Positions 7,995 through 17,084 of a DNA stretch of 64,000 nt are shown in pieces. A model generated the notes under the pieces. The model did not search any database, was not told where the DNA came from, and saw only the letters and a list, made by a program, of their open reading frames with translations. A program made the translations under genes and the position numbers. Each line of letters begins with the position of its first letter. Within the stretch, counting starts at the first letter, position 1. Source of the stretch: JANMES01 sp038329865 (GTDB lineage Bacteria; Planctomycetota; Phycisphaerae; Tepidisphaerales; Tepidisphaeraceae); contig JBBQNK010000017.1 in assembly GCA_038329865.1 (NCBI GenBank), positions 24,163 to 88,162 of the forward strand, given 5' to 3'.

Positions 7995-9740
7995 TCAGTA
8001 TAGACGTGGCTCCTGATTTCGCGGTTGAAATTCCCCCGGGAGAATCGAAAGAATCCTCTCCAGTGAGATCGGCTGGGTCGGCGGGGCACTTGCGGCGACC
8101 GCGTCCGGCCGTCGCGCTTGCTGGACGAAAGATTCAAGCCGCGAAAGCGACCGCCGCAGCACGGGCAAACCGGAAGCATCGATCGGGTGAGCGTGGCCGG
8201 TGGGCCAAAGATGGATCAGCCGGCTGGACGACGCGATCGCTTCCGCCAGCGCCGCCCGGCTCGCAATCGGCCCGGCGGCGATCGATCGGAATTCGTCCAT
8301 CTCGCTCCAGCCGTTGCCGAATACTCGAACCGGCACGTTGGCCTTTCGCAGAGCACGAACGGTCGCCTGCTGGAACGTGGGAACGATCAGCGTATCGGTG
8401 AACAGCCGCGCATCGACGGCCAATTCGTCCACGCCGGTGTCGCGGGCGCGCTTCCGGAGGTATTCGCCCACGTCCTGCCCGACGGCGAAGGGATTAGCGG
8501 TCAACTCAGTAGCGATCGACTCCCACAGCAGTTGATGGCTGGAAAAATCCTCAAGGCTTTTTGGCATTTTCACGACGGCGGTGTTGGCGAGGATCGTCCA
8601 ACCCGTGAACTTTGATTTGGATTCAGCATGTGCCGCATCACCGCTGCCCGCGCGGATCGCGGCGAAGGTCGCCACACTCACGCGATTCGCCGGCCAGTCT
8701 TGGGCGATCGCCGGGCCGCACCACGCGGGGTCGGTGAGCAGCAGGGCGTCGAAAGGCCCAGCGGCGGCAAATAGTGGAATCCGCCCGCGGGTCACCCACG
8801 TCACCCACGGCAAATCGAGCGGCAATACGTCAGGGAAATCACAGCGCGCGCTGTCGGCCGTCACAACTGCGTCGCACTCGCGGCAAAACTCCGCCGCCGC
8901 GACGGGGCCGGCGAAGATCGGAACGTCGGGATCGAGTGCTCGAACTTCGGCGTCGAGCGATGTTGTTGGCGATGACGCGGGCGAGTGCAGCGCCTCCGCC
9001 AGCGCTGCACCCGCGTCATCCCAGAGCGTGAATTGCGAGTTGGCGATCAGCCCGATGCGCGGCGGCTTGCGATCAGCGGGCGAGGCCTTGGTTCGTTCGA
9101 TGTAATTTACGCGCGGCCCATCGCGCAGCGATTTAATGCGTTCCACGCGGGCGTTCAGCACTTCGCCGAAGGTTGTTTGCGATTCGTCGATCAACGGCTG
9201 AGCGATTTCGCTCGCGAGCGTCGGCAGTTTGATAAATTGCTGCGGCGTCGGCAGGCCGGGGTGTTTGGCGAAGAGCGACCGCATTGCCGCGCACCAGTCG
9301 TTACCGGCAGTGAAAAAAAGACGGTTCGATTCGAGTTCGGTGGAAAAATCCTCGCAGGAGAGGATGATCCGCAGCGTTTGCCAGTCGGGCTGGATCGAGA
9401 TGACTGCTTGCTGGGCGCTGAATCGTTCGAGTGACGCGCGAATTTCCGCGGCGTGCGTCGGCGAAAGAAAGCACGCGACGCTGCCGCGCGGGTCGAGCGA
9501 TTTGAGCATCGCGACCGCCGCCCGGTAAGGGAGCGAGCAGCCGCCGATCCATTGGCCGTTGTCGAGCAGCGTGAGCGAGCCGTCGCGCGCGAAGACCCAT
9601 TCACCTTGAACCGGCAGGGCCTGGATTTGTTCGACAATCTCCGGCTGCACGCGCGCCAGCGCCCGCAAATTCCCCGCCCAATTCCGCGCAGCCCGCGTCG
9701 TCGCGGCAGTGAGAACGGCAGTGGCGTGGGCAAGATGCAC
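7995..9740 (-). CDS. Uncharacterised 581-residue protein, possibly glycosyltransferase-like
   Basis: The start is GTG at 9740; an in-frame TAA lies about 18 codons upstream and no ATG is available, so the N-terminus is uncertain by a few codons. There is no signal peptide or membrane helix. The middle (PPRIGLIANSQFTLWDDAGAAL) and the C-terminal half (VRALRKANVPVRVFGNGWSEMDEF, later LIHLWPTGHAHPIDASGLPVLRR) have the alternating strand-helix look of GT-B type glycosyltransferases such as CgeB-like proteins. I see no diagnostic motif. It is followed on the same strand by the HEAT-like exported protein. Coding is secure from length and codon bias; function is not. Confidence 0.7.
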   Translation of the reverse strand: MHLAHATAVLTAATTRAARNWAGNLRALARVQPEIVEQIQALPVQGEWVFARDGSLTLLDNGQWIGGCSLPYRAAVAMLKSLDPRGSVACFLSPTHAAEIRASLERFSAQQAVISIQPDWQTLRIILSCEDFSTELESNRLFFTAGNDWCAAMRSLFAKHPGLPTPQQFIKLPTLASEIAQPLIDESQTTFGEVLNARVERIKSLRDGPRVNYIERTKASPADRKPPRIGLIANSQFTLWDDAGAALAEALHSPASSPTTSLDAEVRALDPDVPIFAGPVAAAEFCRECDAVVTADSARCDFPDVLPLDLPWVTWVTRGRIPLFAAAGPFDALLLTDPAWCGPAIAQDWPANRVSVATFAAIRAGSGDAAHAESKSKFTGWTILANTAVVKMPKSLEDFSSHQLLWESIATELTANPFAVGQDVGEYLRKRARDTGVDELAVDARLFTDTLIVPTFQQATVRALRKANVPVRVFGNGWSEMDEFRSIAAGPIASRAALAEAIASSSRLIHLWPTGHAHPIDASGLPVLRRSLSRLESFVQQARRPDAVAASAPPTQPISLERILSILPGEFQPRNQEPRLY

Positions 9741-9820
9741 AATGGGGTTTATCGGACGGATCGCGGAATTCTCGTGAGCGGATTTGCAGGAGATTCTTTA
9801 AGTCGATTGGCATGAATTGT

Positions 9821-9846
9821 CCCTCTCCCGGAATACCAGGAGAGGG
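9821..9846. repeat. Hairpin, ccctctcccgg family (second copy)
   Basis: CCCTCTCC (9821-9828) pairs with GGAGAGGG (9839-9846). The wording ccctctcccggaatacc is the same as in the hairpin at 5231-5258, with one change in the second arm. It lies in the divergent gap before dapF, so here it is not a simple gene-end terminator for the plus strand. Confidence 0.65.
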
Positions 9847-9905
9847 AGAAATGCCTGCCCCGGTCTTCGCTCGCTCCGTTCATTCGCCAGCCGTATAATC
9901 CGGCG

Positions 9906-10763
9906 ATGCGATTCACGAAAATGCACGGCATCGGGAACGATTACGTTTATGTCAACGGTTTTGACGAGAAGGTGGCCGACCCGGTCGCGCTATCGAAAAA
10001 AATCTCCGATCGGCATTTCGGCGTCGGCTCGGACGGGCTGATCCTCATCCTTCCGAGTACGTCGGCCGATGTGCGCATGCGCATGTTCAACGCCGACGGC
10101 AGCGAATCGGAAATGTGCGGCAACGGCGTGCGCTGCGTGGCGAAGTACGCTTTCGATCACGGCCTGACCAAGAACAACCCGCTCCAGGTGGAAACCGGCA
10201 ACGGCGTGCTGCCGATCTCGCTGGAGATCGACGCCGGCAAGGTGTCGGCCGCCACCGTCGACATGGGCGCGCCGATCCTGAAGCTCGAGGACATTCCCGT
10301 CACGCCCGGTGCGGTGCGCGAGCACGGAACGGCCACGTACCGTTTCGCCCCCAAGTCCGGCAGCGCTCGGCCGCAGTTGATCGACGCGACGTTCGTTTCC
10401 ATGGGCAATCCGCATGCGGTGATTTACGTCGATGATGTGGCCGCGATCGACATCGAAGACCTCGGCCCGTTGATCGAACACGGCACGCCATTCCCGCGCC
10501 GCATCAACGTGCACTGGGTGCAGGTTCACTCGCCGACCGAAGTAACGATGCGCACCTGGGAGCGCGGCAGCGGAGTTACGCTCGCCTGCGGTACCGGCGC
10601 TTGCGTCGTCGCAGTGGCCGGGGTGCAGACGGGCCGCAGCGGGCGAAAAATCCTTGCGCATTTGCCCGGCGGTGATCTGCAACTGGAATGGCGGGAGTCA
10701 GACAACCACGTCTACATGACCGGCCCGGCGACGGAAGTGTTTACCGGCGAGTGGAAGGATTAA
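9906..10763 (+). CDS. dapF: Diaminopimelate epimerase
   Basis: 285 residues, a normal length. It interconverts LL- and meso-diaminopimelate in the lysine and peptidoglycan pathway, without cofactor, using two cysteines. Both are present: Cys71 in EMCGNGVRC and Cys228 in LACGTGACVV. The N-terminal signature FTKMHGIGNDY, the substrate-binding HFGVGSDG and the SMGNPHAV motif are also clear. The ATG start at 9906 is immediately in front of the family signature, so the start is firm. An inverted repeat begins directly at the stop codon. Presence of DapF fits an organism that makes meso-DAP peptidoglycan or lysine. Confidence 0.96.
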   Translation: MRFTKMHGIGNDYVYVNGFDEKVADPVALSKKISDRHFGVGSDGLILILPSTSADVRMRMFNADGSESEMCGNGVRCVAKYAFDHGLTKNNPLQVETGNGVLPISLEIDAGKVSAATVDMGAPILKLEDIPVTPGAVREHGTATYRFAPKSGSARPQLIDATFVSMGNPHAVIYVDDVAAIDIEDLGPLIEHGTPFPRRINVHWVQVHSPTEVTMRTWERGSGVTLACGTGACVVAVAGVQTGRSGRKILAHLPGGDLQLEWRESDNHVYMTGPATEVFTGEWKD

Positions 10764-10890
10764 CCACGGAGGCACGGAGGTGCGCTCGATATTTTGCGGG
10801 AGTATTGCTGCTTAGCTTTTGGTATTAAGATCATTTTGTTGAAGGCGTTGTAGTTCGAGCGCGCCTCCGTGCTTCAGTGCCTCCGTGATC
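10764..10890. repeat. Inverted repeat of ccacggaggcacggagg type
   Basis: It begins right after the dapF stop. acggaggcacggaggtgcgc (from 10766) pairs imperfectly with the segment from 10855 to 10887 (gcgcgcctccgtgcttcagtgcctccgtg). An AT-richer spacer of about 65 bases separates the arms. It fills the whole gap to the convergent phospholipase D gene and could act as a two-way transcript end. Confidence 0.7.
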
Positions 10891-10898
10891 GATCTTCT

Positions 10899-12218
10899 TC
10901 AAAGCAGATACCGAGCCCGGCTCACCGCCCACTGCACAATTCGGTCCAGCATCGGCCGTCTTCGCCAGGCGCGGGCGCGGATGCGGTGAGCGAACTTGAT
11001 GTCATTCTCGAACAGGTCGCACATGTCGTGGCCGAACTCGGATGAGCGAATGGCCATGCTTAGTTCGCAGTTGAATTCGATGCTGCGGTAATCGAGATTG
11101 GTCGAACCCACGAGGCTGATTTGCTCGTCGACGACGATCGTCTTGGCGTGCAGGATGACCGTCTGCCGCTCGTACACTTCCACGCCGGCGGTGAGCAGAA
11201 CGTCGTAGAAGCTACGGGCCGCCCAGAGGAGCAGCTTCACATCAGTGCAGCCGGGGAGCATGAGTTGCACTTTCACGCCACGCTGCGCTGCCCGACAGAG
11301 CTCGGCCACCAGCTTGTCGTCCGGTGCGAAGTACGCCATCGTCATCCGGATGCTTTTTTCGGCATTGCGGACGAGTCGGTTGAGGAGCGGTCGCAGCGGG
11401 CTGGAGGTGGTCGGCACGCTGGCGAGCAGGCCGACGTCGTCGTGCATTTCCAGCGGCGGAGCGTTTTCGTCGCCTTCGTAGTATTGCGGGAGCTTTTTCC
11501 GCGTGACTTTTTTCGCCACGCGTCGCTTGAGTCGCTGCAGCCCCTGGATGGCGTGCGTGTACTCCGCGCGGCGGATCGGTCCGCCGTGCACGGCGTATTT
11601 CCATGACTGGATGAACGACGACAGCAGCGGCCGCGAGCTGGGCCCGACGATGCCGATCGCCGTATCGCGCCAATAGCTCTCGTCCGGTCGATCGGTCTTC
11701 GCCACCCAAGGGCCGGCGTATTCGTTAGCGATATTCAGCCCGCCCATGCCGCCGATGTTGTCATCGACGACGAGCAGCTTGCGATGATCGCGATTCACCG
11801 GCCGCCAACTGTACTTGCACTCCCACGGGCGGATAGGGTTGAACTGCTGGATGCGCACTCCCGCAGATTTCATCCGGCGGAAGATACTTCGGTCGGTCTC
11901 GATCGAGCCGAACGAGTCGTAGATGAAATAAACCGCCACGCCGGCCTTGGCTTTTTCGATGAGCAGATCGGCAAACGCCCGGCCTGTCTCGTCGCCGGCG
12001 AAAATGTAAACTTCAAGACAAATCAGCCGCTTGGCGGCGCGAATCGCGTCGTATGCAGCGCGAAGGGCTTCACCGTCTTTATACAGCTGCACAAGCGAAC
12101 CATCAGCCAGCTGTACGGCCTGCGGTTTTTCCCAGCCGTCGTCTTCCGAGCCGGGCCGGAGGTTGATTCCCGGTTCGACACCTGCCGCACACGGAGGATT
12201 GTCCCTATAATGCTCCAA
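10899..12218 (-). CDS. Phospholipase D family protein, cardiolipin synthase-like
   Basis: 439 residues with two HKD motifs: His145/Lys147/Asp152 in RDHRKLLVVDD and His357/Lys359/Asp364 in LHAKTIVVDE, the latter followed by GSTNLDYRS. This arrangement matches ClsB/ClsC-type cardiolipin synthases, which join phosphatidylglycerol (or phosphatidylethanolamine) into cardiolipin at the membrane. No N-terminal membrane helices are visible, as in ClsB. Other PLD activities cannot be excluded. The start given is TTG at 12218, the only upstream option in frame, so the first 40 residues are uncertain. The C-terminus is Arg/Trp-rich (RARAWRRRPMLDRIVQWAVSRARYLL) and may lie on the membrane. Confidence 0.82.
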   Translation of the reverse strand: MEHYRDNPPCAAGVEPGINLRPGSEDDGWEKPQAVQLADGSLVQLYKDGEALRAAYDAIRAAKRLICLEVYIFAGDETGRAFADLLIEKAKAGVAVYFIYDSFGSIETDRSIFRRMKSAGVRIQQFNPIRPWECKYSWRPVNRDHRKLLVVDDNIGGMGGLNIANEYAGPWVAKTDRPDESYWRDTAIGIVGPSSRPLLSSFIQSWKYAVHGGPIRRAEYTHAIQGLQRLKRRVAKKVTRKKLPQYYEGDENAPPLEMHDDVGLLASVPTTSSPLRPLLNRLVRNAEKSIRMTMAYFAPDDKLVAELCRAAQRGVKVQLMLPGCTDVKLLLWAARSFYDVLLTAGVEVYERQTVILHAKTIVVDEQISLVGSTNLDYRSIEFNCELSMAIRSSEFGHDMCDLFENDIKFAHRIRARAWRRRPMLDRIVQWAVSRARYLL

Positions 12219-12247
12219 TTACGCTCCGCGTTTCTGTCTGAGTCGCG

Positions 12248-12265
12248 CGGCGAGCAAGCTCGCCG
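12248..12265. repeat. Single hairpin, half-copy of the CGGCGAGC...GCTCGCCG family
   Basis: CGGCGAG (12248-12254), loop caag, CTCGCCG (12259-12265), followed by gccgta. It corresponds to one arm of the doublets at 23157-23219 and 47498-47560. It sits about 48 bases upstream of the mrp start. Confidence 0.55.
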
Positions 12266-12312
12266 GCCGTACAAGGATGGCACGAATCAGTCTAACCGCA
12301 AAAGGAAGTAAC

Positions 12313-13383
12313 ATGCCGGTAAGTCGGGAACAAGTAGTATCCGCCCTGAAAACCGTTCAAGACCCCGAACTGTTCAAAGACATCGTCACGCTCGGGATGG
12401 TGAAGGAGATCGCCATCGACGGCGATGCGGTGGCCGTCACTGTGGAACTGACCACGCCGGCGTGCCCGTTGAAGGACGTCATCGAGAAAGACGTAAAGGC
12501 CGCACTGGCGAAGATCGGCGTGAGTAACGTGAAGCTGAATCTCACCGCCAACACGCGCAGCGGGCCGGATAAAAAGCAGAACGCGCTGCCGCAGGTGAAG
12601 AACGTGATCGCGGTCGGCGCCGGCAAGGGCGGCGTTGGGAAATCGACGCTGGCGCTGAATATCGCAGTAGGCTTATCGCGCTTCGGCGCGGCCGTGGGCG
12701 TGATGGACGGCGACATCTACGGACCCTCCATGCCGACACTGCTCGGCATTCGCGGGCAGGCGGCGAACATCCGCGGCAATAAAATCATCCCTTTCCACGT
12801 GCACGGCGTACACGCGATCACCATCGGCAGCATCGTCGAGCAGGACAAGCCACTGATCTGGCGCGGGCCGATGGCGCACGGTGCGTTCAAGCAGTTGTTG
12901 CTCGACAACACTGAATGGCCGGACCTGGATTATTTAATCGTCGACCTGCCGCCCGGTACCGGCGACGTGCCGTTGACGTTGTGTCAGCTTCTACCGCTGA
13001 CGGGCGCGGTGGTGGTCGCCACGCCGCAGCAGGTGGCACTGGATGATGCGATCCGCGCGGTGAAAATGTTCCAGCAACTCGGCGCGCCGGTCCTGGGCAT
13101 GGTCGAGAACATGAGCTACTTCATCGGCAATGACGGCAGTGAGCACGACATCTTCGGCCGCGGCGGCACGAAGGCGGCGGCGGCGAAGCTCGGCCTGCCG
13201 TTCCTTGGCGAACTGCCGATGTTTACCGAACTGCGCGTCAACTCGGATGCCGGCACGCCGATCAAAAACTTCGAAGGCAGCCCGAAGCTCCGCGAGGCGC
13301 TCGATCACATCGTGACGACGTTGGCGGGCGAAGTGAGCGTGCGTAATCTCGCCGAACCGGCGGTGAAGCTGGAGATTTCGTAA
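12313..13383 (+). CDS. mrp: Mrp/NBP35 family P-loop ATPase (iron-sulfur carrier)
   Basis: 356 residues from the ATG at 12313, which has a good AAGGAAGT ribosome site; an upstream in-frame ATG (12277) would put that site inside the gene and is rejected. An N-terminal MIP18/DUF59 domain (residues 1-80, QDPELFKDIVTLGMV, TPACPLKD) is followed by the Mrp ATPase with the deviant Walker A GAGKGGVGKSTL. DLPPGTGDVPLT also fits. Mrp/ApbC proteins deliver Fe-S clusters. The CxxC pair that bridges the cluster in many homologues is absent here (NMSYFIGNDGSEHDIFG), a substitution region also variable in other bacterial lineages. Whether this protein holds a cluster is therefore open. Confidence 0.9.
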   Translation: MPVSREQVVSALKTVQDPELFKDIVTLGMVKEIAIDGDAVAVTVELTTPACPLKDVIEKDVKAALAKIGVSNVKLNLTANTRSGPDKKQNALPQVKNVIAVGAGKGGVGKSTLALNIAVGLSRFGAAVGVMDGDIYGPSMPTLLGIRGQAANIRGNKIIPFHVHGVHAITIGSIVEQDKPLIWRGPMAHGAFKQLLLDNTEWPDLDYLIVDLPPGTGDVPLTLCQLLPLTGAVVVATPQQVALDDAIRAVKMFQQLGAPVLGMVENMSYFIGNDGSEHDIFGRGGTKAAAAKLGLPFLGELPMFTELRVNSDAGTPIKNFEGSPKLREALDHIVTTLAGEVSVRNLAEPAVKLEIS

Positions 13384-13387
13384 CTTT

Positions 13388-13570
13388 GTGGCATGGGCAG
13401 CCTGCCCATGGGTGCATGTACTCACGCACGATGAACCGTAATCGGTTCATAAGGCAAGAGCGTAGCGATGTCTTCGTCGAGTGAAAAAGATCGCTCCGTT
13501 CTTGATTCATCGGTCGAGTACGACCGATCATCGCGGCGTACCGCGACCATGGGCTGGCAGCCCATGCCAC
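13388..13570. repeat. Paired hairpin repeat, GTGGCATGGGC family (second copy)
   Basis: Arm one at 13388-13413 (gtggcatgggcagcctgccc...) and its inverted copy at 13547-13570 flank about 133 bases. Each arm self-folds through CATGGGCA/TGCCCATG. It starts five bases after the mrp stop. The spacer contains further short palindromes (accgtaatcggt; cggtcgagtacgaccg). It is the wider-spaced sister of 6680-6750. Confidence 0.82.
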
Positions 13571-13653
13571 GGATGAAATACTCCTTCATCTAGGCTAAGA
13601 TTCATCCCAGCGTCAGCGGGTAGCAGCTTCAGCCATTTCCGTTTTTCAAAACG

Positions 13654-15651
13654 ATGCGTTTCGGCAATCCATCTGTTCGTCTCTTGATCGCCATGCTCAT
13701 GGTGCTGCCGATCATTGCCGTCTCTGGGGCGCTCGTCACGGTCTTCACGCGCAACAGCAGGCAGGTGTCGGAAGATCTCGGGGCCACGCTCGTTCGCAGT
13801 TCGACCGATCGCGTAAGCGCGGAAATCCAGGCGTATCTCCAGTCGGCCGTGCGGGTGAGCGATCGTTACGCCCGGCAGATCGGCGAAGGTGCACTGCCGA
13901 CGACCAATCTCCGTTCGTGGGAACGACCGATGCTCGACGACCTCGTCACCGTGCCGGACGTGGCGTCGATCTGCTTCGGCAATGAGGCCGGCGACTCCAC
14001 CTGGCTGCTGCGCAATGAAGGCCGGCTCGAAGTCGGCGGGTCCGACGGTTCGAAGGACGGCGACGCGGCCGAGTTCATCATCTCGCCCTCCGGTACGATC
14101 GACCCCAAAGCCATTCGCGGCCACTACCACTACGACCCTCGCAAGCGGCCGTGGTACAAAATCGCGCTGGAGCGCGAGTTCGCCGCGTGGACACCGATTT
14201 ATTTCTGGTTCGGCGAAACCCGCAAGGATTCGCAGACCGGTTCAGGGTTCACCCGCGCGATTCGCGACAGCGCCGGAAAGTTGCAGGGCGTCTTAGTGAT
14301 CGACGTGACGCTCGGCGCGCTCAGCGACTACGTCAAGCGATTGCCGTTCACGAAGAGGGGCTACGTTTTCATCGTGGACGAGCAGAACCTGTTGGTTGCG
14401 GCATCACACGGTGCGGTGAACTCTGACAAAGGCGAGCGGCTTCCGCTGGCGAAATCGGATCACCCGGTCGCGCAATCGACGGCCGCCGCGATGACTGGCC
14501 CGGCGGCGGCAGATTTTACCAGCGGCGTGCTTTCGAGCGGCGCGATCGACATTTCCGGACAGCCGGCGCGGCTGCTCGTGACGCGGTTCGAAAATTACCC
14601 CGGCATCAATTGGCGGATTGTCGTGGTCATCCCCGAAGCAACGTTCCTGGCCGACGCTCAACGCGCGCAGCGCAATGCGATCACACTGGCCGCGTTTGCG
14701 GTGTTGGCGAGCGTGCTGCTCGGGCTGTACCTGGCCGGCCGGCTGGCGGGACCGATTCTGCAGCTGATCGATCACGTGCGACGCGTCGGCCGCGGTGATT
14801 TTACCTCGCGCGTCTATCTCACCCAGGCCCGCGAGTTCGAGGAGCTGTCGACAGAACTGAACAAGATGGCCGGCAGCCTGCACCAGCATATGGAAGTACA
14901 GCAGTCGCTGCGGATCGCGCGGGAGATTCAGCAAAGCCTGCTTCCGGCGACTGATCCGACCGTGCCCGGCCTCGATGTCGCCGGCCGAAGTCATTATTGC
15001 GAAACGACCGGCGGGGATTACTACGATTTCATCGACGTCTCGTCGATCGAGCGGCAGAAGCTGCTGATCGCCGTAGGCGATGTCGTCGGCCACGGAATCG
15101 GCGCCGCGCTGCTGATGGCGGCAGCGCGGGCGGCGGTGCGGTCGCACGCGCCTTACGAGCCGCAACTCGCGGAGCTGATGTGCAAGGTGAATCAGGTGCT
15201 GTCAGAAGACCGCCGACACAAGCAGTTCATGACGATGGCGCTGATGGTGATCGATCCGGTGCATAGAGTCATCCGCTGGACCAATGCCGGGCACGACCCG
15301 GGCATCATCTACCGCGCCGCGACCGACAGCTTCGAAGAAATCGGCGGCGGGGATATTCCGCTGGGGATTGAAGTCGGCATTAAATATCTCGACTACCAGC
15401 TCGCCGGCCTGGCCGATGGCGACGTACTCGTCATCGGCACCGACGGCATCTGGGACACGCGCAGCGACGCCGGTGACTGGTTCGGCAAGGAACGCCTGCG
15501 GCAGATCATCCGAGCGCACGTCGCCAAGCCCGCGGCCGAGATCGCCAATCATTTGGAAGCCGAGCTGACAAAATTCCGACAGACCCGCCCGCCGGTGGAT
15601 GATGTGACGTTTGTCATTATTCGCGGGGTTGGTGTTCCCGCCTCAACTTAG
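13654..15651 (+). CDS. Membrane sensor PP2C-type (SpoIIE/RsbU) serine phosphatase
   Basis: 665 residues. Helix 1 (about residues 8-28) is followed by a periplasmic dCache-like sensor region with two PAS-like lobes, including RPWYKIALE and WRIVVVIPEATF. Helix 2 (about 343-365) leads to a HAMP domain, then a SpoIIE phosphatase domain from about residue 425. That domain begins with REIQQSLLP and carries metal-binding aspartates in TGGDYYDFI, AVGDVVGHGIGAALLMA and IGTDGIWDTRS. Such proteins sense an external signal and dephosphorylate STAS-type anti-anti-sigma proteins. A single-domain STAS protein lies at 44891-45250, but no adjacent partner is present. rtcB follows after 29 bases and may be co-transcribed. 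Confidence 0.9.
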   Translation: MRFGNPSVRLLIAMLMVLPIIAVSGALVTVFTRNSRQVSEDLGATLVRSSTDRVSAEIQAYLQSAVRVSDRYARQIGEGALPTTNLRSWERPMLDDLVTVPDVASICFGNEAGDSTWLLRNEGRLEVGGSDGSKDGDAAEFIISPSGTIDPKAIRGHYHYDPRKRPWYKIALEREFAAWTPIYFWFGETRKDSQTGSGFTRAIRDSAGKLQGVLVIDVTLGALSDYVKRLPFTKRGYVFIVDEQNLLVAASHGAVNSDKGERLPLAKSDHPVAQSTAAAMTGPAAADFTSGVLSSGAIDISGQPARLLVTRFENYPGINWRIVVVIPEATFLADAQRAQRNAITLAAFAVLASVLLGLYLAGRLAGPILQLIDHVRRVGRGDFTSRVYLTQAREFEELSTELNKMAGSLHQHMEVQQSLRIAREIQQSLLPATDPTVPGLDVAGRSHYCETTGGDYYDFIDVSSIERQKLLIAVGDVVGHGIGAALLMAAARAAVRSHAPYEPQLAELMCKVNQVLSEDRRHKQFMTMALMVIDPVHRVIRWTNAGHDPGIIYRAATDSFEEIGGGDIPLGIEVGIKYLDYQLAGLADGDVLVIGTDGIWDTRSDAGDWFGKERLRQIIRAHVAKPAAEIANHLEAELTKFRQTRPPVDDVTFVIIRGVGVPAST

Positions 15652-15680
15652 TCTTGGCTGCGTGTTACGATGCGCGGATC

Positions 15681-17084
15681 ATGAACGGCCGAGACATTAC
15701 TGCATTGGGTTACGACGAAGGCGCGATCGTGGGCATGGCCCTGCGCATCGCCAAGCGGCTTGTCCGCAAGTCCGACGAAGCCGGCGCGCTCGCGACTTTG
15801 GCGGCGGTGCTGGCGACTCCGTCGGCGTATGCGTCGGATGAATTGCTCGGCGAGTTGGCGGTGGCGCTGATCGAGGAAAAGAATCGGCCGTACTGGATCG
15901 AGCGGGAAACGCCCGCGCCGTTCGAGCTGTGGGGCGATGGATTGGAAGCGGGCGGTGTGGATCAACTCCGCGCGGCCGTGCGATTGCCGATCGCCGTCGC
16001 GGGCGCACTGATGCCCGACGCGCACCAAGGCTACGGCCTGCCGATCGGCGGGGTGTTGGCGACGACCAATTCGGTCATCCCGTACGCCGTGGGCGTCGAT
16101 ATCGCCTGCCGGATGAAACTTTCTGTGCTCGACATTCCCGTCAAGGAAATGAAGCGACTGAACGACTCGCTCGTGGCAGCGCTGAAATCCGAAACGGCCT
16201 TCGGCATGGGAAAAGGTTTCGCCCGGCCGAACCAGCACGACGTGCTCGACGAAGACTGGTCGGTCACGGCGATCACCAAGCGACTGTTCGAGACCAAAGC
16301 CCCCGGCCAACTCGGCACGAGCGGGTCGGGCAATCACTTCGTGGAATTCGGCGTGCTCACGGTGACTCAATCGACAACCGGCGAATTTAATCTGCCGCCG
16401 GGCGAATATCTCGCGCTGCTTTCGCACAGCGGCTCGCGCGGCAGCGGGGCGGCGGTGGCCGATCATTATTCGCGGCTGGCGATGAATCTTCACCCTGAGC
16501 TGCCACCGGATTTGAAGCGGCTGGCGTGGCTCGATCTCGATAGCGAGCCCGGTCAGGAATACTGGGCCGCGATGGAACTGATGGGCAAGTACGCGTCGGC
16601 CAATCATGCTGTGATCCACCGCCGCGTGAGCAAGGCGATCGGCGCGAAAGCGATTGCCGGTGTGGAGAACCACCACAACTTCGCGTGGAAAGAAACGCAC
16701 AATGGGCAGGATGTGATCGTGCACCGCAAAGGCGCCACGCCGGCCGGCGCGGGTGTGCTGGGCGTGGTCCCGGGCAGCATGGCGTCGCCGGGTTTCGTAG
16801 TCGTCGGTCGCGGCGGGGCGGGATCGCTCGACAGCGCCAGCCACGGTGCAGGGCGCGCGATGAGCCGCACCGCGGCGAAAGAAAAGTTCCGCTGGGCGCA
16901 CATCAAGCCGATGCTGGAAGAGCGCGGAGTGCAGTTGCTTTCGGCGGGGATCGATGAGAATCCGTTCGCGTACAAAGACATTGATGCAGTGATGGCCGCC
17001 CAGCGCGACCTGGTCGACGTGATCGCCCGGTTTGATCCGAAGATCGTGCGGATGGCGGATGAAGGGGAGAAACCGGAGGATTGA
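15681..17084 (+). CDS. rtcB: RtcB family RNA ligase
   Basis: 467 residues from ATG 15681, chosen because residues before it are not family-like. RtcB joins 2',3'-cyclic-phosphate and 5'-OH RNA ends with GTP and Mn2+. Family motifs are all present: MPDAHQGYGLPIGGV, GVDIACRMK (metal Cys), GSGNHFVEFG, SHSGSRGSG, ENHHNFAWKE and the guanylylated-His segment SASHGAGRAMSR. The N-terminal 80 residues are an extension seen in several bacterial RtcB proteins. It follows the SpoIIE phosphatase with a short gap. It could act in RNA repair or stress response; substrate is not shown by the sequence. Confidence 0.93.
   Translation: MNGRDITALGYDEGAIVGMALRIAKRLVRKSDEAGALATLAAVLATPSAYASDELLGELAVALIEEKNRPYWIERETPAPFELWGDGLEAGGVDQLRAAVRLPIAVAGALMPDAHQGYGLPIGGVLATTNSVIPYAVGVDIACRMKLSVLDIPVKEMKRLNDSLVAALKSETAFGMGKGFARPNQHDVLDEDWSVTAITKRLFETKAPGQLGTSGSGNHFVEFGVLTVTQSTTGEFNLPPGEYLALLSHSGSRGSGAAVADHYSRLAMNLHPELPPDLKRLAWLDLDSEPGQEYWAAMELMGKYASANHAVIHRRVSKAIGAKAIAGVENHHNFAWKETHNGQDVIVHRKGATPAGAGVLGVVPGSMASPGFVVVGRGGAGSLDSASHGAGRAMSRTAAKEKFRWAHIKPMLEERGVQLLSAGIDENPFAYKDIDAVMAAQRDLVDVIARFDPKIVRMADEGEKPED

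Noticed and set aside
9601..9813. Short minus-strand ORF MPIDLKNLLQIRSREF upstream of the 581-residue protein as its true N-terminus
   Set aside because: It is in another frame; joining it would need a frameshift for which there is no independent support, though a sequencing error cannot be fully excluded.
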